Assembly: GCA_015680685.1 (NCBI GenBank)
Contig: MNCI01003793.1
Location: 174,457 to 238,456, forward strand
Direction of reading: 5' to 3'
DNA from: Gnetum montanum
Taxonomy: Eukaryota; Streptophyta; Gnetopsida; Gnetales; Gnetaceae
DNA length: 64,000 bases
Shown: positions 10,301 through 21,242 of the stretch, piece after piece
Numbering within the stretch: the first letter of the stretch is position 1
Layout: each line of letters opens with the position of its first letter
Translations under genes and position numbers: made by a program
The notes under the pieces: generated by a model
What the model was told of the DNA's origin: nothing
Seen by the model: only the letters and a program-made list of their open reading frames with translations
Database searches by the model: none

Positions 10301-13300
10301 CAAGTGCCTTTCAAACCAAGTGCTACCTAGGATCTACACTATAATGCTAACTCATGTTGTTTCTGACTAGATCAAGGCTGAAAATCTTTCTACAAAAAGA
10401 TCTGATCCAAGAAGTCCACTCATTTATCTATAGATTGCTGGACAAGATCCATGCAAGGATTTTCTTGATTCTAGTTTTGGAGTTAACCTCATCTCCTATG
10501 ATATATAAAAAGATTAGAACCTACCACATCTTAAGAAGAGCAATATTTGTCTAGACTTAGCATATTAGTCGATTACTATTCCTCTAGGATTAGTAGAGGA
10601 CATCATGAACACACTTTGTGGGTGGTCCTATCCTGCTGATTTTCTAGTAATCAAGGTGTACAATTGCAAGAATGAATTCCCGATCATCATCGGAAGGGCT
10701 TAGTTAAGCACGGTCAATGCATGAATGGGTATAAGGGACCTATCACTTGAAATATCTAAGGAAAATGAGATAAGAATGATTGAGAAGAAGTGTATTTCAT
10801 GCATCATGTCTAGTGATAATGGGTGCAATTGAGTGAAAAAGATTTGGTCAATCAAGAGTACATACATTAAAGCACACAATCAGTGTGCATAGGAGATCAA
10901 CATTCAAAAGTGTCTATATGTAGCAGCTACAAAGTAAGAGGACACCCAGTGGCTAATAACTGATTTCAATAGCAACACAATATGCATGAAGCCAACTGAG
11001 AGCTTAACATGTGCATATGTTGAAAGCATGGAAAAAATTAAACAAGTTCATTCCCAACTCTCTAATGAAGATGATGATACCTATTGGGAAGAGTTGGAAA
11101 TCCTTGATGACTTCAAGCAGGAGCCCTTAGAGCTAAAGACTTTACCAATCGGTATGGAGTATGCATTTTTGAAGAATTTTAAACCAGTCATCATTAATGC
11201 CAAACTTGCTCCTGAACAAAAGGAAATTTTTTTGAAGGTGGTGAATAAATGGTCAACAACCTTTGCTTGGTCATATCCAGAGCTAAGAAGAATCGATCCA
11301 AGGATATGCTAGCATCACATCTACACCAACCTAGCCATGAAGCCTAGAAGGTAGTTGCAGAGGCAGTTGGACCCTAAGTTAAAGCAAATTATCAAGGAGG
11401 AGATAGAGCAAGTCCTCAAGGTGGGGTTCATAGATCTAATTGCAGATAGTGAGTGGATTAGCCCACTCGTAATTGTATAGAATAAGAGTGGTAAATAGTG
11501 GGTCTACATAAAATTTAGGCTGTTAAATATGGTAACATTTAAGGATTACTTTCCTTTGTCATTTTTGGATCAATTATTAGACACCATATCTTGGCATTGT
11601 TATTATAGCTTTTTGGACAATTAAAGTGGCTATAATCAAATCCAAATTGCACCTAAAGATTAGCCTAAGACAACATTCACTAGTCCTTGGGGGACTTTTG
11701 CATATTGTAAAATGCCATTTGGCCTATGTAATACCCTTACAACATTTCAATGCTTGGTCATTAGGATCTTTCAATAGCATATTGATAGTGGTGTTGAAGT
11801 CTTCATGGATGACTTATCCACCTATGGAGCTACCTTTGAGCAAGCCTTGGATTAACTTGAGCAAGTACTAAAGGGATGTGTAGAGACAAACCTATGGCTC
11901 AATTGGAAAAAGAGCCATCTCAAGGTCCAAGAAGAGATTGTGCTAAGGCACCAAATTTTGCAGAAAGGGATTGAGGTAGACCTAGGAAAGATAAGAATCA
12001 TCCAAGGAATAACACACCAACCAAAGACTGTTAAAGATGTTTAGTCATTCCTTGGACATACTAGTTACTACTGATGGTTTATTGAGAATTTCTCTAAGAT
12101 TGCAAAGCCATTGGTAAAGCTTACAAAGAAAGATGCATCTTTCATCTAGACCAAGGAATGTGAACATGCATTCCAATAATTAAAGAAGAAGCTCGTAGAA
12201 ACACCAATCCAATGAGCACCAGATTGGTCCAAACCATTCCATATCATGATAGATGTATCTAAATATGCTTTGGGAGTAGTGCTCATACAAATGGATGATA
12301 AGAAACATCCATATTATATCCACTACATGAGTCGAAGCATTGTGGGAGCATAGTTAAATTACACCACCATGGAGAAAGAATTAATGGTAGTGGTGTACTT
12401 GCTAGAAAAGTTTAGGCACTATGTGCTAGGTTACAAAGTATTTGTGCATGCAAACCATAGTGCAATTTGCTTCTTCATGAATAAGCCAATGGTGAACCCT
12501 CATGTCATACGGTCGCTTGTGATCTTGTAGGAATTCAATCTCACTATGGTAGATTGAAAAGGGATTGAGAATGTGGTCGTTGATCACCTCTCTTATTTAA
12601 TATGGGATGACAAAGAGGAGGAAAGATCGCTCTTTGATCAGTTTCCAGACAAACTTCTCTTTCCTAGAGCAATAAATGAACAAACTCCTAAAAGGGTAAT
12701 ATGGTATAATGACATCCTCACATATCTTCTCACTCAAGATATGCTACAAGACTTGGATTTTAGGAAAAAGTAACAATCTCTTCATTGGGTCAAATATTTC
12801 ATGGAGATTAAAGGACACCTCTATAAGGTGTGTGCAGATGACCTGATTTGTTGATGTGTCCCTGACAAAGATCAACAATGCATTCTCTAGGATGCTCACG
12901 AAGGGCCCCACACAGGGCACTATGTAGGGAGATGCACGACCATAAGAATCTTGATGGTAGGATACTATTAGCCTATAATCTTTAGGGATGCCCACTAGTT
13001 TTCGAAGTCTTGTGAATGCTATCAACATGATGGGGAGATGACCGCTTGCATGGAAGGTTCTCAACAATGGATTCAACCATTAGAATCTTTCTACTTATGG
13101 GGCGTTAACTTGATGGGTCCCATCAAACCCATGTCAAACAAGAAGGTGTATATTATAGTAGTAGTTGACTATTGGACAAAATGGGTAGAAGAAGTAGCCA
13201 TTACTAATTATACATCATCCACTACTACTAGATTTATATAATAAAATATTGTGAATAGGTTTGGGGTGCCACGTTCACTAATTTCTAAAAACGGAACTCA

Positions 13301-14032
13301 TTTCATAGGTGCAACATTCAAAAAATTAATGCAATGCTTGGGGGTAGAACATAAATTAACAAGACCTTACCACCGCCAAGCCAATGGTCAAGCAAAGATT
13401 ACAAAAATACTAATACAGACCATTAGCAAATATAAGAAGGACTAGAGTATAAAACTTAACAATGCTCTTTGGGCTTATCATTCAACTTGGAAACTTCCTA
13501 TTAGCTATTTTCCCTATGAGTTAGTGCATTGAAAACTTCCAACACTCCAAATTTAATCTAAGCTCCACTATCAATGGCCTGTGATCTAAACCTTGACCTA
13601 AGTCTAGCATAGAAGGAAAGATTGATTGATTTGAATGTGCTAGATAAAAATTGCTCAGTGGCCCTATCCTTGAATGAGGTGAACAAGGCATTTAGCAAGC
13701 AATGTAATGACCTTAGAATTAGGAAAGTAAAACTTCAACCAGGAAATAAGGTTCTTTACTGGAACCCCACACATGTACCCCAAAAGACAAAGTTCCAAAA
13801 ATTGTGGAAGGGACCTTATATAATTGATCAAACCTTTTCCTTTGGGGCCATGTTAATCTACAAACCTAACAGCCCAAATAAAAAGTAGTTGGTCAACATC
13901 TAACAAGTCAAACCCTTCCTAGAACCAAGACAGGCCAATGTAAATATCACCTCAATAGATGGACAACTACATTCTATTTTTTGGATCTCCTTCCTCCAAA
14001 TCAATCATGTGGGAGATGGCCATCCATGTTGA
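10300..14032 (+). pseudogene. Element B pol pseudogene (PR, RT, RNase H, IN)
   Basis: The protease box FLDSSFGVNLIS is near 10461-10497; relatives have LLDLG. The linker at about 10795-10900 retains part of the CNC/CNQC module. RT shows ISPLVIV (about 11458), FPLSFLDQ, SGYNQIQIA, CKMPFGLCN (about 11706-11732) and VFMDDLS (about 11798-11818), the catalytic DD box. RNase H spans about 12225-12600 (IDVSKYALGVVL). Integrase has its zinc-finger start HEGPHTGH (about 12898) and core VVVDYWTKWVEE (about 13160). The expected SDNGTHF reads SKNGTHF and the expected GQ(A/V)E reads GQAK, so two catalytic acids are missing. The end GDGHPC-stop at 14030-14032 is shared with A and C. Many TAG, TAA and TGA stops occur. 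Confidence 0.88.
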
Positions 14033-14219
14033 CCATGACCATGGCCTCTCAGTTTTTGTACTTTTTTATTTTTCACATTTTTGATTTTACAAATTTTTTA
14101 TTTTTGAATGTTTTTTAATTTTACACCATATTTAGTACCTTTAAACTTTCTTGATTATTTTACACTTTCTTATATATTTTACTTTATTTTTCTTTCTTTT
14201 GTTTAATTTTGATATTTTC

Positions 14220-14254
14220 TCATTTTTGCTAATAAATTTTCTTTATTGTCATAG
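14220..14254 (+). promoter_or_regulatory. Candidate 3' splice site after the T-rich tract of B
   Basis: GCTAATAAATTTTCTTTA then TTGTCATAG, with AG at 14253-14254. It has a plant-like branch point (CTAAT), a pyrimidine-rich run and an AG. The matching site in C (minus, ending at 50829) reads TACTAATAAATTTGCTTTAT then TGTTGTAG. Both are followed by GACA. No good ORF follows, so its role is unclear. Confidence 0.35.
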
Positions 14255-15439
14255 GACATAGTGCTACTATTGCTATTTACTAATGATGGTTTGTGCTTAA
14301 TGTGTGATTGTTGATGTCTAGTTTCTATTTTTGAATTCTGATGTCTAATGACTTTGACATGGTTTATTTTTCATGGAACAGGCAATGAGTCCAGGTCATC
14401 TACCCATCCAATGAACTTTGTGGTTTTTCTTGTTCTAGGAATTTGAGGTCCCTTTTCATTAAAGAAAATTTTAATCAATTAGTAACCTTGGTAGTTTTGA
14501 AATTAGGAAGGATTCAAAGGTTTTTCAAGAATGTGACTTCAAGGGAACTCAATACTCTTTGTCCTGTTCTTCTTGCTTGAGTGCTTAAGTATTTTTCATG
14601 AAATTCTTGTCGTTCCACTCCAACCAATAGTAGGAAGTCAAATAAAGTGAAATAAAAGAGCTACAAGCACTAGTTATGGGACTTGAAAAACATGCACCTA
14701 TGCTTGAAGGTCCCCTCTAACTAAGGCCCTCTCTCTTACTTCCTACTTCTCCTTTTTTCTCCTTGTGAAATGGTGGTTGTTTTGTGGAAGCACTCTTCTA
14801 TCTCGAGTGAATGGATTAGTCTTAGAGTGGCAATGCGAAGTTAATGAAAGTGGATGATTTTGGTCTAGACTGAGGATGGAACTTCTCGGGTCATTTTTAC
14901 CACAAATTCCACAAGGGACTTCTTATGACCTCAATTTGGAACTCCATTCCACCTTCTTTATCATCCATCCATGCTGTCGTACCTCACCTCACTGCCAAGT
15001 TATATATTATGCTCTATGTCTTAGTCTAATGTGTTGGGATTCTTAAGTGGATTCTTTTGGGTCAATCTTTAACTTGTCATGATCATTAAATCAACTATGG
15101 GGCCCATGGACTCCTTAGTTAACGTTATGCAAGGGAAAAAATGGCATGAGCCTACTATGGAGAGGACCCACTCGCATAGCGTTTGGCTTGATTGGTTGAG
15201 GTTCCTTACCTTTGACATTGCTACAATCCTATATTTCACATTTTCCATTACGTAAACCACTCAATACTCCTTAATCTTTCATTTCATTCATCCACTAAAT
15301 CAATTTTTCTCCTTTTTTCCAAAATTTTTGAGCTTCAACACCCTCTTCTCATGTTTTCATACCATTCTTAGTCTTCTAAGCTTTCATTTAATCTCAATTT
15401 CATTCAAAAATTCTTTGTATTTTAAAATTTTGACCAAGT

Positions 15440-15534
15440 CAACGATGGTTGTTGATTGCGTTGATGATGCCTTGTCAATGTAGCTGACCTTGTTGATGAG
15501 GCCTCGTTGACGCAGTGCTTAGATCCTATATATA
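15440..15534 (+). promoter_or_regulatory. Internal U3-like promoter module of B, upstream of ORF3
   Basis: The sequence has GTTGATGATGCC, then GTTGATGAGGCCTC plus GTTGACGCAGTG at about 15491-15517, then TATATATA at 15527-15534. The B LTR U3 has ATCGATGAGGCCCC plus ATTGACGTAGTG upstream of its TATAAATA. The repeat therefore occurs a second time in the element, again just upstream of a TATA box, 466-473 bases before the ORF3 ATG. Promoter function is inference. Confidence 0.55.
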
Positions 15535-15970
15535 CCATTGGATACTTTGTATTTTTAGCAAATTTCTGATAACACATAGGGAATTTTTGCAATTTTTTAG
15601 ATCCCAAAACCTTCTAGAGCTCATAACTTCCAAACCGTTTGTCCAAATTATTCTATTTTTTGATCTTATGCTTACCAGAGGTAAGATATTTATTGTGGGG
15701 GCCACAAACCATAAGGTTTCTAATGAAAATCGATGAAATTTTTTGGATATTTTTCTAACTTCCCCAAAGGGTAAATAACCTTAACCATATATAAACATCA
15801 ATATTTTTCCAAGATAACCTTTCCAACAACCTTTGGAATGAATTATTCATAATAACACATAAAATAACTAATAATTAGGTTAATTAAATTAGCCATAATC
15901 ACAACTTAGCCAAGTGTAACTATCTTCAAGAGTTAAGGTATCCTAATTGTTTTAAGGTTACATAATTATT

Positions 15971-15999
15971 GCTAATCCATGGTCTTATTGTGATTACAG
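15971..15999 (+). promoter_or_regulatory. Branch point and 3' splice site directly before the B ORF3 ATG
   Basis: TTGCTAATCCATGGTCTTAT then TGTGATTACAG, with AG at 15998-15999 followed at once by ATG (16000). D has TTACTAAT...GTGTGATTGCAG-ATG and A has TTGCTAAT...GTGTGTAG-ATG; C has the same with CAT in place of CAG. CTAAT fits the plant branch-point consensus CTRAY. A possible donor in B is GT at 15681. Confidence 0.6.
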
Positions 16000-18848
16000 A
16001 TGCCACCCAAACAAAAATGTCTGCAAGAAGGAGAACCCTCACAGCCATGGGAGAAATGACCTAGAGCTAGAAGGGGCCAGCAAGAACAAGGCCAAGGACT
16101 ACCAGAGGTGATCCATGCAATGAGACCTCTTTAGGAGGAGCCCAAAGTGGAATCTGTTCCATAGATTCTAGAGGAAGAAGTGTGAACCAAACAATCACAA
16201 AGTGAAGAAGTGCCTGGACCTATGCTGAGGCTTGAGTCATGTTGACTTAAGCTTGCCTAGACATCATTCAATCCTGAGATATTCAAAGATCAATTCTTCA
16301 AGAGATCAACTTTGGGCCATTTTTGGACAAAGCTCCAAAGAATATTAAAACTCAACTATAGACCTCTCCCATGTGGCCAGTCATCACATCTAATGGGGAA
16401 TGGTACATGGAATAGACTTATCTCTTTTGGAGTAGCTAAAGGCCAGGGTCTGTTATCAAGATCAAGGACATTCGGGTGTCCTACTTGATAGAAGTTATTG
16501 CATAGGTACTTGGGTTGCCTGACATAGGAACATAGCTAGTAGAACTATATATAAAAGGCAATCCTAAGGCCAAGAGGGAGTGGACCCAATAATGTTATGG
16601 GGTGTATTGTAAGGAGTATGGTGCACTCACACTGGTGGAGCAGATTTATTTCAAAATTATGTCCTATCACCTAAATTTAATGGTGAGACCAAGAAAAGTG
16701 ACTACTTTCTCCACCCAAGCATGCATCGCTCTAAGTGGGAAGTTCCTCATTAACCTTCCACAACTACTATACTTGGAGATTGAAAAACATTTTAAAGAAA
16801 ATGAATATGGAAAGAAGACCCTTCACTTTCTATGCCTCATCCAAAAAATTTGCAAAAGGGAAAACATTGTTTACTACTCTAATGATACTCTCAAGCATGC
16901 TCCATTAGCTTGAGGGTTAGAAATCATGAAGGATAAAATGCTAGTGACAACCCAAGTAGAGGAGTTGTCACCACCACCACCCACTTAGGAAATAACACTG
17001 AAGGCCTATGTAGCCATTGAGCGTTTGCACAAAATATGAGAATAGCTCTTGAGTGAACAAGAGCAACAAGTAGGAACGAGTGGGAAAAATCCATCTATGT
17101 ATTAGCTAGCAATGAGTCACCTTAACGAGGTGGCTTGAATAGTTGGCTAGATGGAAAGAGGTGGTTTCATTTTCTCTACCAAAAGAACATAGGTACCTTC
17201 AAGGTTGGATCCCAATGCTTGAGAGGTAATAGTTTCCATTAACAATGCATCATCTATTCCTAGAAATCTCTAAGAATGCTACCACTTTCTCGGTGAGGTT
17301 GGAGGAAGGTGAAGAGGTAACTATCTTGGTGATGCAGCATCATGGCCAAGAGATAGTGGTAGAAGTGGTAGCTAACCATGTAGCTGAAGCACTGAATGCA
17401 CTTGTAGCATCTGTACTAGATGTATCCACACTCCAAGATGTGCAAACATCCATAGGCATGATCAGTGGAAAGTTAGATGTAGCTCAACATGAAAAATTGT
17501 TGAAATGACTAGTAAGAATTGGGCAACCAACTCCAGGCATCTTTGATCTTCTAGAGAACATCATTGTAACCTAGTCAGAGCTACTGAATATAAGGGGAAA
17601 ATGTATTATTTTGGAGGGGTAACTAGAAATGACCCAAGAGCAAAATCAACATTTGGCCACGAAGGTTGTCGACCTTCATGCTTGACTTATAGAACAAACA
17701 ATTCTTAGCCCAGTAGTGATGAGAGATGAAGCCATCAAACAACTTCAAGAACAATTTTGAAAGGTTGAGGATGAGGTAGTGATGGCCATATTTAAATAGT
17801 CTGTAGTAGAAGCTAAAATGCACTCTATCAAAAAAGACTTGAATAAGATGCACTAGGAGATGAATCATTGACCACATGAAATTATCACCTACAAAATGTT
17901 GATGCATAGAAAGATCAAACACAAGAATTCATTCATCAATAGAAAGAGCAGCTTGCCAGGGTAAACACTAAACTAAGGAAATTGGCTATGGAAAATTACA
18001 ATTTGTCAATGAAGGAGGTACACGCTTTGTGACAAAGTTTGTTGTTGAGATCGCTGCTTGGAAGAATGAAGCTCTCAAAATTGAAAAAGTAAAAAATCAC
18101 TATAGGGACAAGGTTGATTTGCAAAAGGAAGTGAATGAAAAACAAATCTAGATGATAAAGGTGAAATTGAATGAAGCCCTCGAGCAACTTTAGCAAGGAA
18201 GAGAGATGTGGCAAACCATCCTTAATGGGATCAATGCCTACAATAAACCACTTAAAGGAGTTGCAAACTAAGAAAATGACAAAGTACATGAAGTTGGTCA
18301 ATCTCTGTTATGAAAACCTGGCAATGATGATTGTTGGATAGTCATGATCAAAATTGGTGAAACAAGTGGCTAGCTTGTATCTACTATAGGAGGCTGAGTT
18401 CAAGCACCACAAAGACACCAAGTAGAAGGTTGAGACTACTAACGTTGAACTCAAAATTCTTAAAGGATGATTTAGAGATTAATGATCTATCACTGAGAAC
18501 CAAGCCAGATAGATGAATGACTACCTGGAGCTAAAGAACATAGTGAGAGTCTTCGACATTGAATGCAAACATTTTATTGCTTGGTTTGTCAATGTCAAGA
18601 AGTTATTTCCAGCAATCCTGTGTCCTTGGGATGTGCCCATTCCAACCCACATTGGGGAAGCTACATGGACAGTGCATGATCCTAGGAGTAAGGAGGAGAA
18701 AATGAAAGCACTATTAGATGCTTTCTGCCTTCCACCTGAAGTCATAGTAGTAGCAAGACAACTACAGCCACATCAACCATTGCTAATGCGTGAAGCTAGT
18801 GAAGGTCCCTCGAAGCCTCAGGAAATACCACCACTTGGGACCATTTGA
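16000..18848 (+). pseudogene. Element B ORF3 (third ORF, env position; plant-transposon-protein-like plus coiled coil)
   Basis: The start is ATG 16000, immediately after a 3' splice site; the stop is TGA at 18846-18848, about 950 codons with indels. The N-terminus is basic (MPPKQKCLQEGEPSQP). The block 16580-16915 (ALTLVEQIYFKIMSYHLNLM, INLPQLLYLEIEKHF, LCLIQKICKR) resembles the central part of the 'putative plant transposon protein' family (often listed as Transposase_32). Then come VMQHHGQEIVVEVVANHVAE (17328-17390) and a heptad-like K/E/Q-rich stretch (17620-18300). The C-terminal box is LCPWDVPIPTHIG and DPRSKEEKMKALL, ending PPLGTI. I see no signal peptide or membrane segment, so it is not an obvious envelope protein. 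TAG stops interrupt it. Confidence 0.6.
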
Positions 18849-19069
18849 TCTTCTCCAATAAGCTTCACACCATCAAGGAACATGTTGTCTAATTTTTGAA
18901 GAGTTGAATCATGGTGTTCAATTTTGTGTCTTGAACACCTTCATTTCTTTTTATAATGTGTTGATTTATACACTCCATTTTTTATTAAGTTAGTTAGTTT
19001 GTTTTGTGTGAAGAAAAGTTAGTTGATAATCCCATACCTTCCCAATTTTGTAACAGAACTTGAGGATGA

Positions 19070-19092
19070 GTTTTCATTTAGTCATGGTGGTA
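19070..19092 (+). promoter_or_regulatory. Plus-strand primer region at the B 3' LTR
   Basis: TTTAGTCATGGTGGTA abuts the LTR start TGATGAGT. The equivalent bases are CATGGGGGTA in A, GTGGGGGTA in D, CATGCGGTTA in G and CATGAGGATA in F, which suggests an ancestral GGGGG-TA purine tract. Confidence 0.5.
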
Positions 19093-19973
19093 TGATGAGT
19101 CATGTTAAGTTGGCTACATTGATGCATCAACAAGGCCCCATCGATGCAATGTTAGTTTTCTTGATTTTCAGCTATAAATACGTGCTTGTAATTGCATTTA
19201 TGGTAATAAGTAAATTGTAGTTGCAGTGGAGCTCTTGCATTTTTTCCATTTGAAAGTTAGAATTTTTCATCCAAGTGCATGCACCAGGAGTCATTGAGTG
19301 TACAGATCTTTATTCGAGCATTGCTGTACCTTAGCATGACAATATGTGTGGTAATAAAGATGAGCTTTTTGATAAACCTTGCAGCACTTTGGATAGATTA
19401 GCTATTTTATTTATGCATTTAATATTTTTAGTTATTTATTAAATGTTTTCAATTGGTTATTAAATATTTCCTAGTTATTATGTTAATGAGATAATTAAGC
19501 GAGATAGATTACACACATAAGTATGACCACTTCGAGTGTAATACATATTCGTTTGGTAATCCCAGCAGTGTTATTACTTGGTATGCCTAGTAGTGTAGCA
19601 CTTGGTTACCCAACATCGGATACGTAGGTTCAGGATGTGTAGAGAAAGTGGAAACAAATACTTATGTTAGGATTAGTTAAATGATTAGTTTATTAGTTAA
19701 TTTATATTAGTTAATAAAATCTCTTTTTATCTACAATTCAAGCACCCAACTATAAAACATAAAAATGATAAAGTTAAATGTCTCACTTACACTTAACAAT
19801 AGCAATGAATGTCATAAGTGTAATTGGGAAGACAAAAATTGACTTTAAGGCTAGATTCACTTCCTAAAGGACCAATGCACTAGAAACAATAAAGTCCACA
19901 AAATTCGACCAAATCATGTGTGAATGCTTTGTGATTTCTATGGTTGGGTGTAGGGGTACCTTGCAATTTATCA
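19093..19973 (+). repeat. Element B 3' LTR
   Basis: It is 881 bp, TGATGAGTCA to CAATTTATCA. TATAAATA lies at 19173-19180. It has the same U3, polyadenylation block and U5 triple repeat (about 19540-19620) as the 5' LTR. The U3 repeat here (CATCAACAAGGCCCCATCG) has drifted from the 5' copy. Confidence 0.9.
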
Positions 19974-20188
19974 ACTGGTGATCATTTGGGATCAAACCAC
20001 CAATGTCGAGCAGTCTCCTTCTTGTGACCTTTGGGAGTCATAAGATCAAAGGTGTTCTTCAAATAGGGTTTAGGTGCTTGCTGGTCTTTGGCAACACCAA
20101 GGCCTAGATACCTTTAAATAGAATCACTAGTTATAAAATGAACTAATTGTGAGTATGTGTTTGCTGTAAAGAATGTTGAAATGGTTGG
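19974..20188 (-). mobile_element. Fragment of gypsy family H (leader near the gag start)
   Basis: Read on the minus strand, this 215-bp piece matches 62880-63080 on the plus strand. Shared pieces include CCAACCATTTCAACATTC, ACCCTATTTGAAGAACACCT and ATTGGTGGTT-like sequence. It is trapped between the 3' LTRs of B and D. Its D side stops exactly at the D LTR (GTTGG at 20184-20188), and the rest of H reappears beyond D at about 26490. Confidence 0.65.
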
Positions 20189-21047
20189 TGATGAGTGGCG
20201 AGGTAGCCCTACACTCAATGAGCATTTCACGCACAATCTGGTTGAACTCCGCAGATGGGCTAGTTGTGGTATCTAGATAGTTACTCATTGATTGTAGTTC
20301 GCTGTCTTCCAACTTGGACTAGTATTTTCTTTGTCACATATGGTTTAGTCCAGAGTGAGGTGTATGATGTGTTCCTAAACTAATGCTACTCCTGGAGGTG
20401 ATGGAAAATAGTCTTAGCTAAGCTAGGAGGGAAAAGGGAGAGAGAGAGATATACTAAGAGGAGATAGGAAGAGAGAATCTAAGCTAGCCTAAGTGCAATG
20501 AGCATCCATTCCTTAATCATCCATACACATCTTAGACCTCATGCATGACTACCACTGGGATTACTAAGCACATGGCCTGAGTACGCTACTAGGATACCAA
20601 TCAGTCACACGTAGATGCTCATGATTAAGTTGTACTCATTCCACATTTAATAATGATAAATAACAATTAAAATTAAGTAATTAAACTAAGTGAATGCTAC
20701 AATGATGAAGTAATCTTAAATCTTTATTTTTTATCATGTGTGTGTCCAAGTATGCCACACTCAAATAAAGGATGTTGTACAATTACAATCATCACACTAT
20801 AGGCATGCACTGGGAGAAAGGGTTGAGAGGAACTAAGAAATGAACTAACTTCTATCTACTAACTAAAAAAACTAACTATTTTCAAACTGACTCCTCTCAT
20901 GCACCTACATGTGTATTTATAGGCTCACACAGTAGTCATGATATTGTGTATCTGATATTGTTATTTGGGCTATGATATCATGTACCCGATATCATGGATT
21001 CGATATCGGGGGTCCAATATCGCAGCCTGATGAATCACGATTCATCA
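20189..21047 (-). repeat. Element D 3' LTR
   Basis: It is 859 bp; in element sense it begins TGATGAATCGTGATTCATCA and ends GCCACTCATCA. The minus-strand TATAAATA lies at 20921-20914. The U3 (20935-21025) consists of CGATATCGGG, TGATATCG, GGGTACATGATATCAT and similar palindromes. The first 20 bases of the LTR form a near-perfect inverted repeat by themselves. Confidence 0.88.
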
Positions 21048-21060
21048 TACCCCCACAACT
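21048..21060 (-). promoter_or_regulatory. Element D plus-strand primer (polypurine) tract
   Basis: The minus strand reads AGTTGTGGGGGTA directly before the LTR start TGATGAATC. This is the least decayed version of this site in the window, together with that of A. Confidence 0.6.
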
Positions 21061-21242
21061 GAATAAAAACTCGTCGTCAAGTCAAAATGAGGAATAAGCC
21101 CTATTGATTACATAGTGGATAGGTATGGGATTATTAATTCATGGGGAATTGATTCATGCTGCAGTGGAGAACTCAATAGAACAAAATTGGGACACAAGAC
21201 AAAAAAAATGCAAAATCACAAAATTACAAAATTTTGTGGAAC

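Larger units (their letters stand above)
14033..15999 (+). other. Element B pol-ORF3 spacer
   Basis: No coding potential is visible. In order it holds a 200-base T-rich tract (14050-14250) ending in a splice-acceptor-like TTTATTGTCATAG, then mixed sequence shared with C (about 14690-15250). After that come a U3-like repeat plus TATATATA (15440-15534), a donor-like CAGAGGTAAGA (GT at 15681), and the branch point and acceptor before ORF3. The length is similar to the spacers in C and D. Confidence 0.7.
6808..19973 (+). mobile_element. Element B: near-full-length Athila-like Ty3/gypsy retrotransposon
   Basis: It contains a 5' LTR (6808-7694), primer site, gag, pol (PR-RT-RNaseH-IN), a 2-kb spacer, ORF3 and a 3' LTR (19093-19973), 13.2 kb in all. 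All ORFs are decayed by many stops and indels. The sequence left of the 5' LTR is the 3' internal end of another copy (G), so no ordinary target duplication is expected there; bases 19974-19978 (ACTGG) have no partner at 6803-6807. This is the most complete gene-order reference in the window. Confidence 0.9.

Noticed and set aside
16000-18848. ORF3 as a retroviral-type envelope gene
   Set aside because: The position fits, but no signal peptide, membrane anchor or cleavage-site pattern was found; coiled coil and plant-transposon-protein resemblance fit better.
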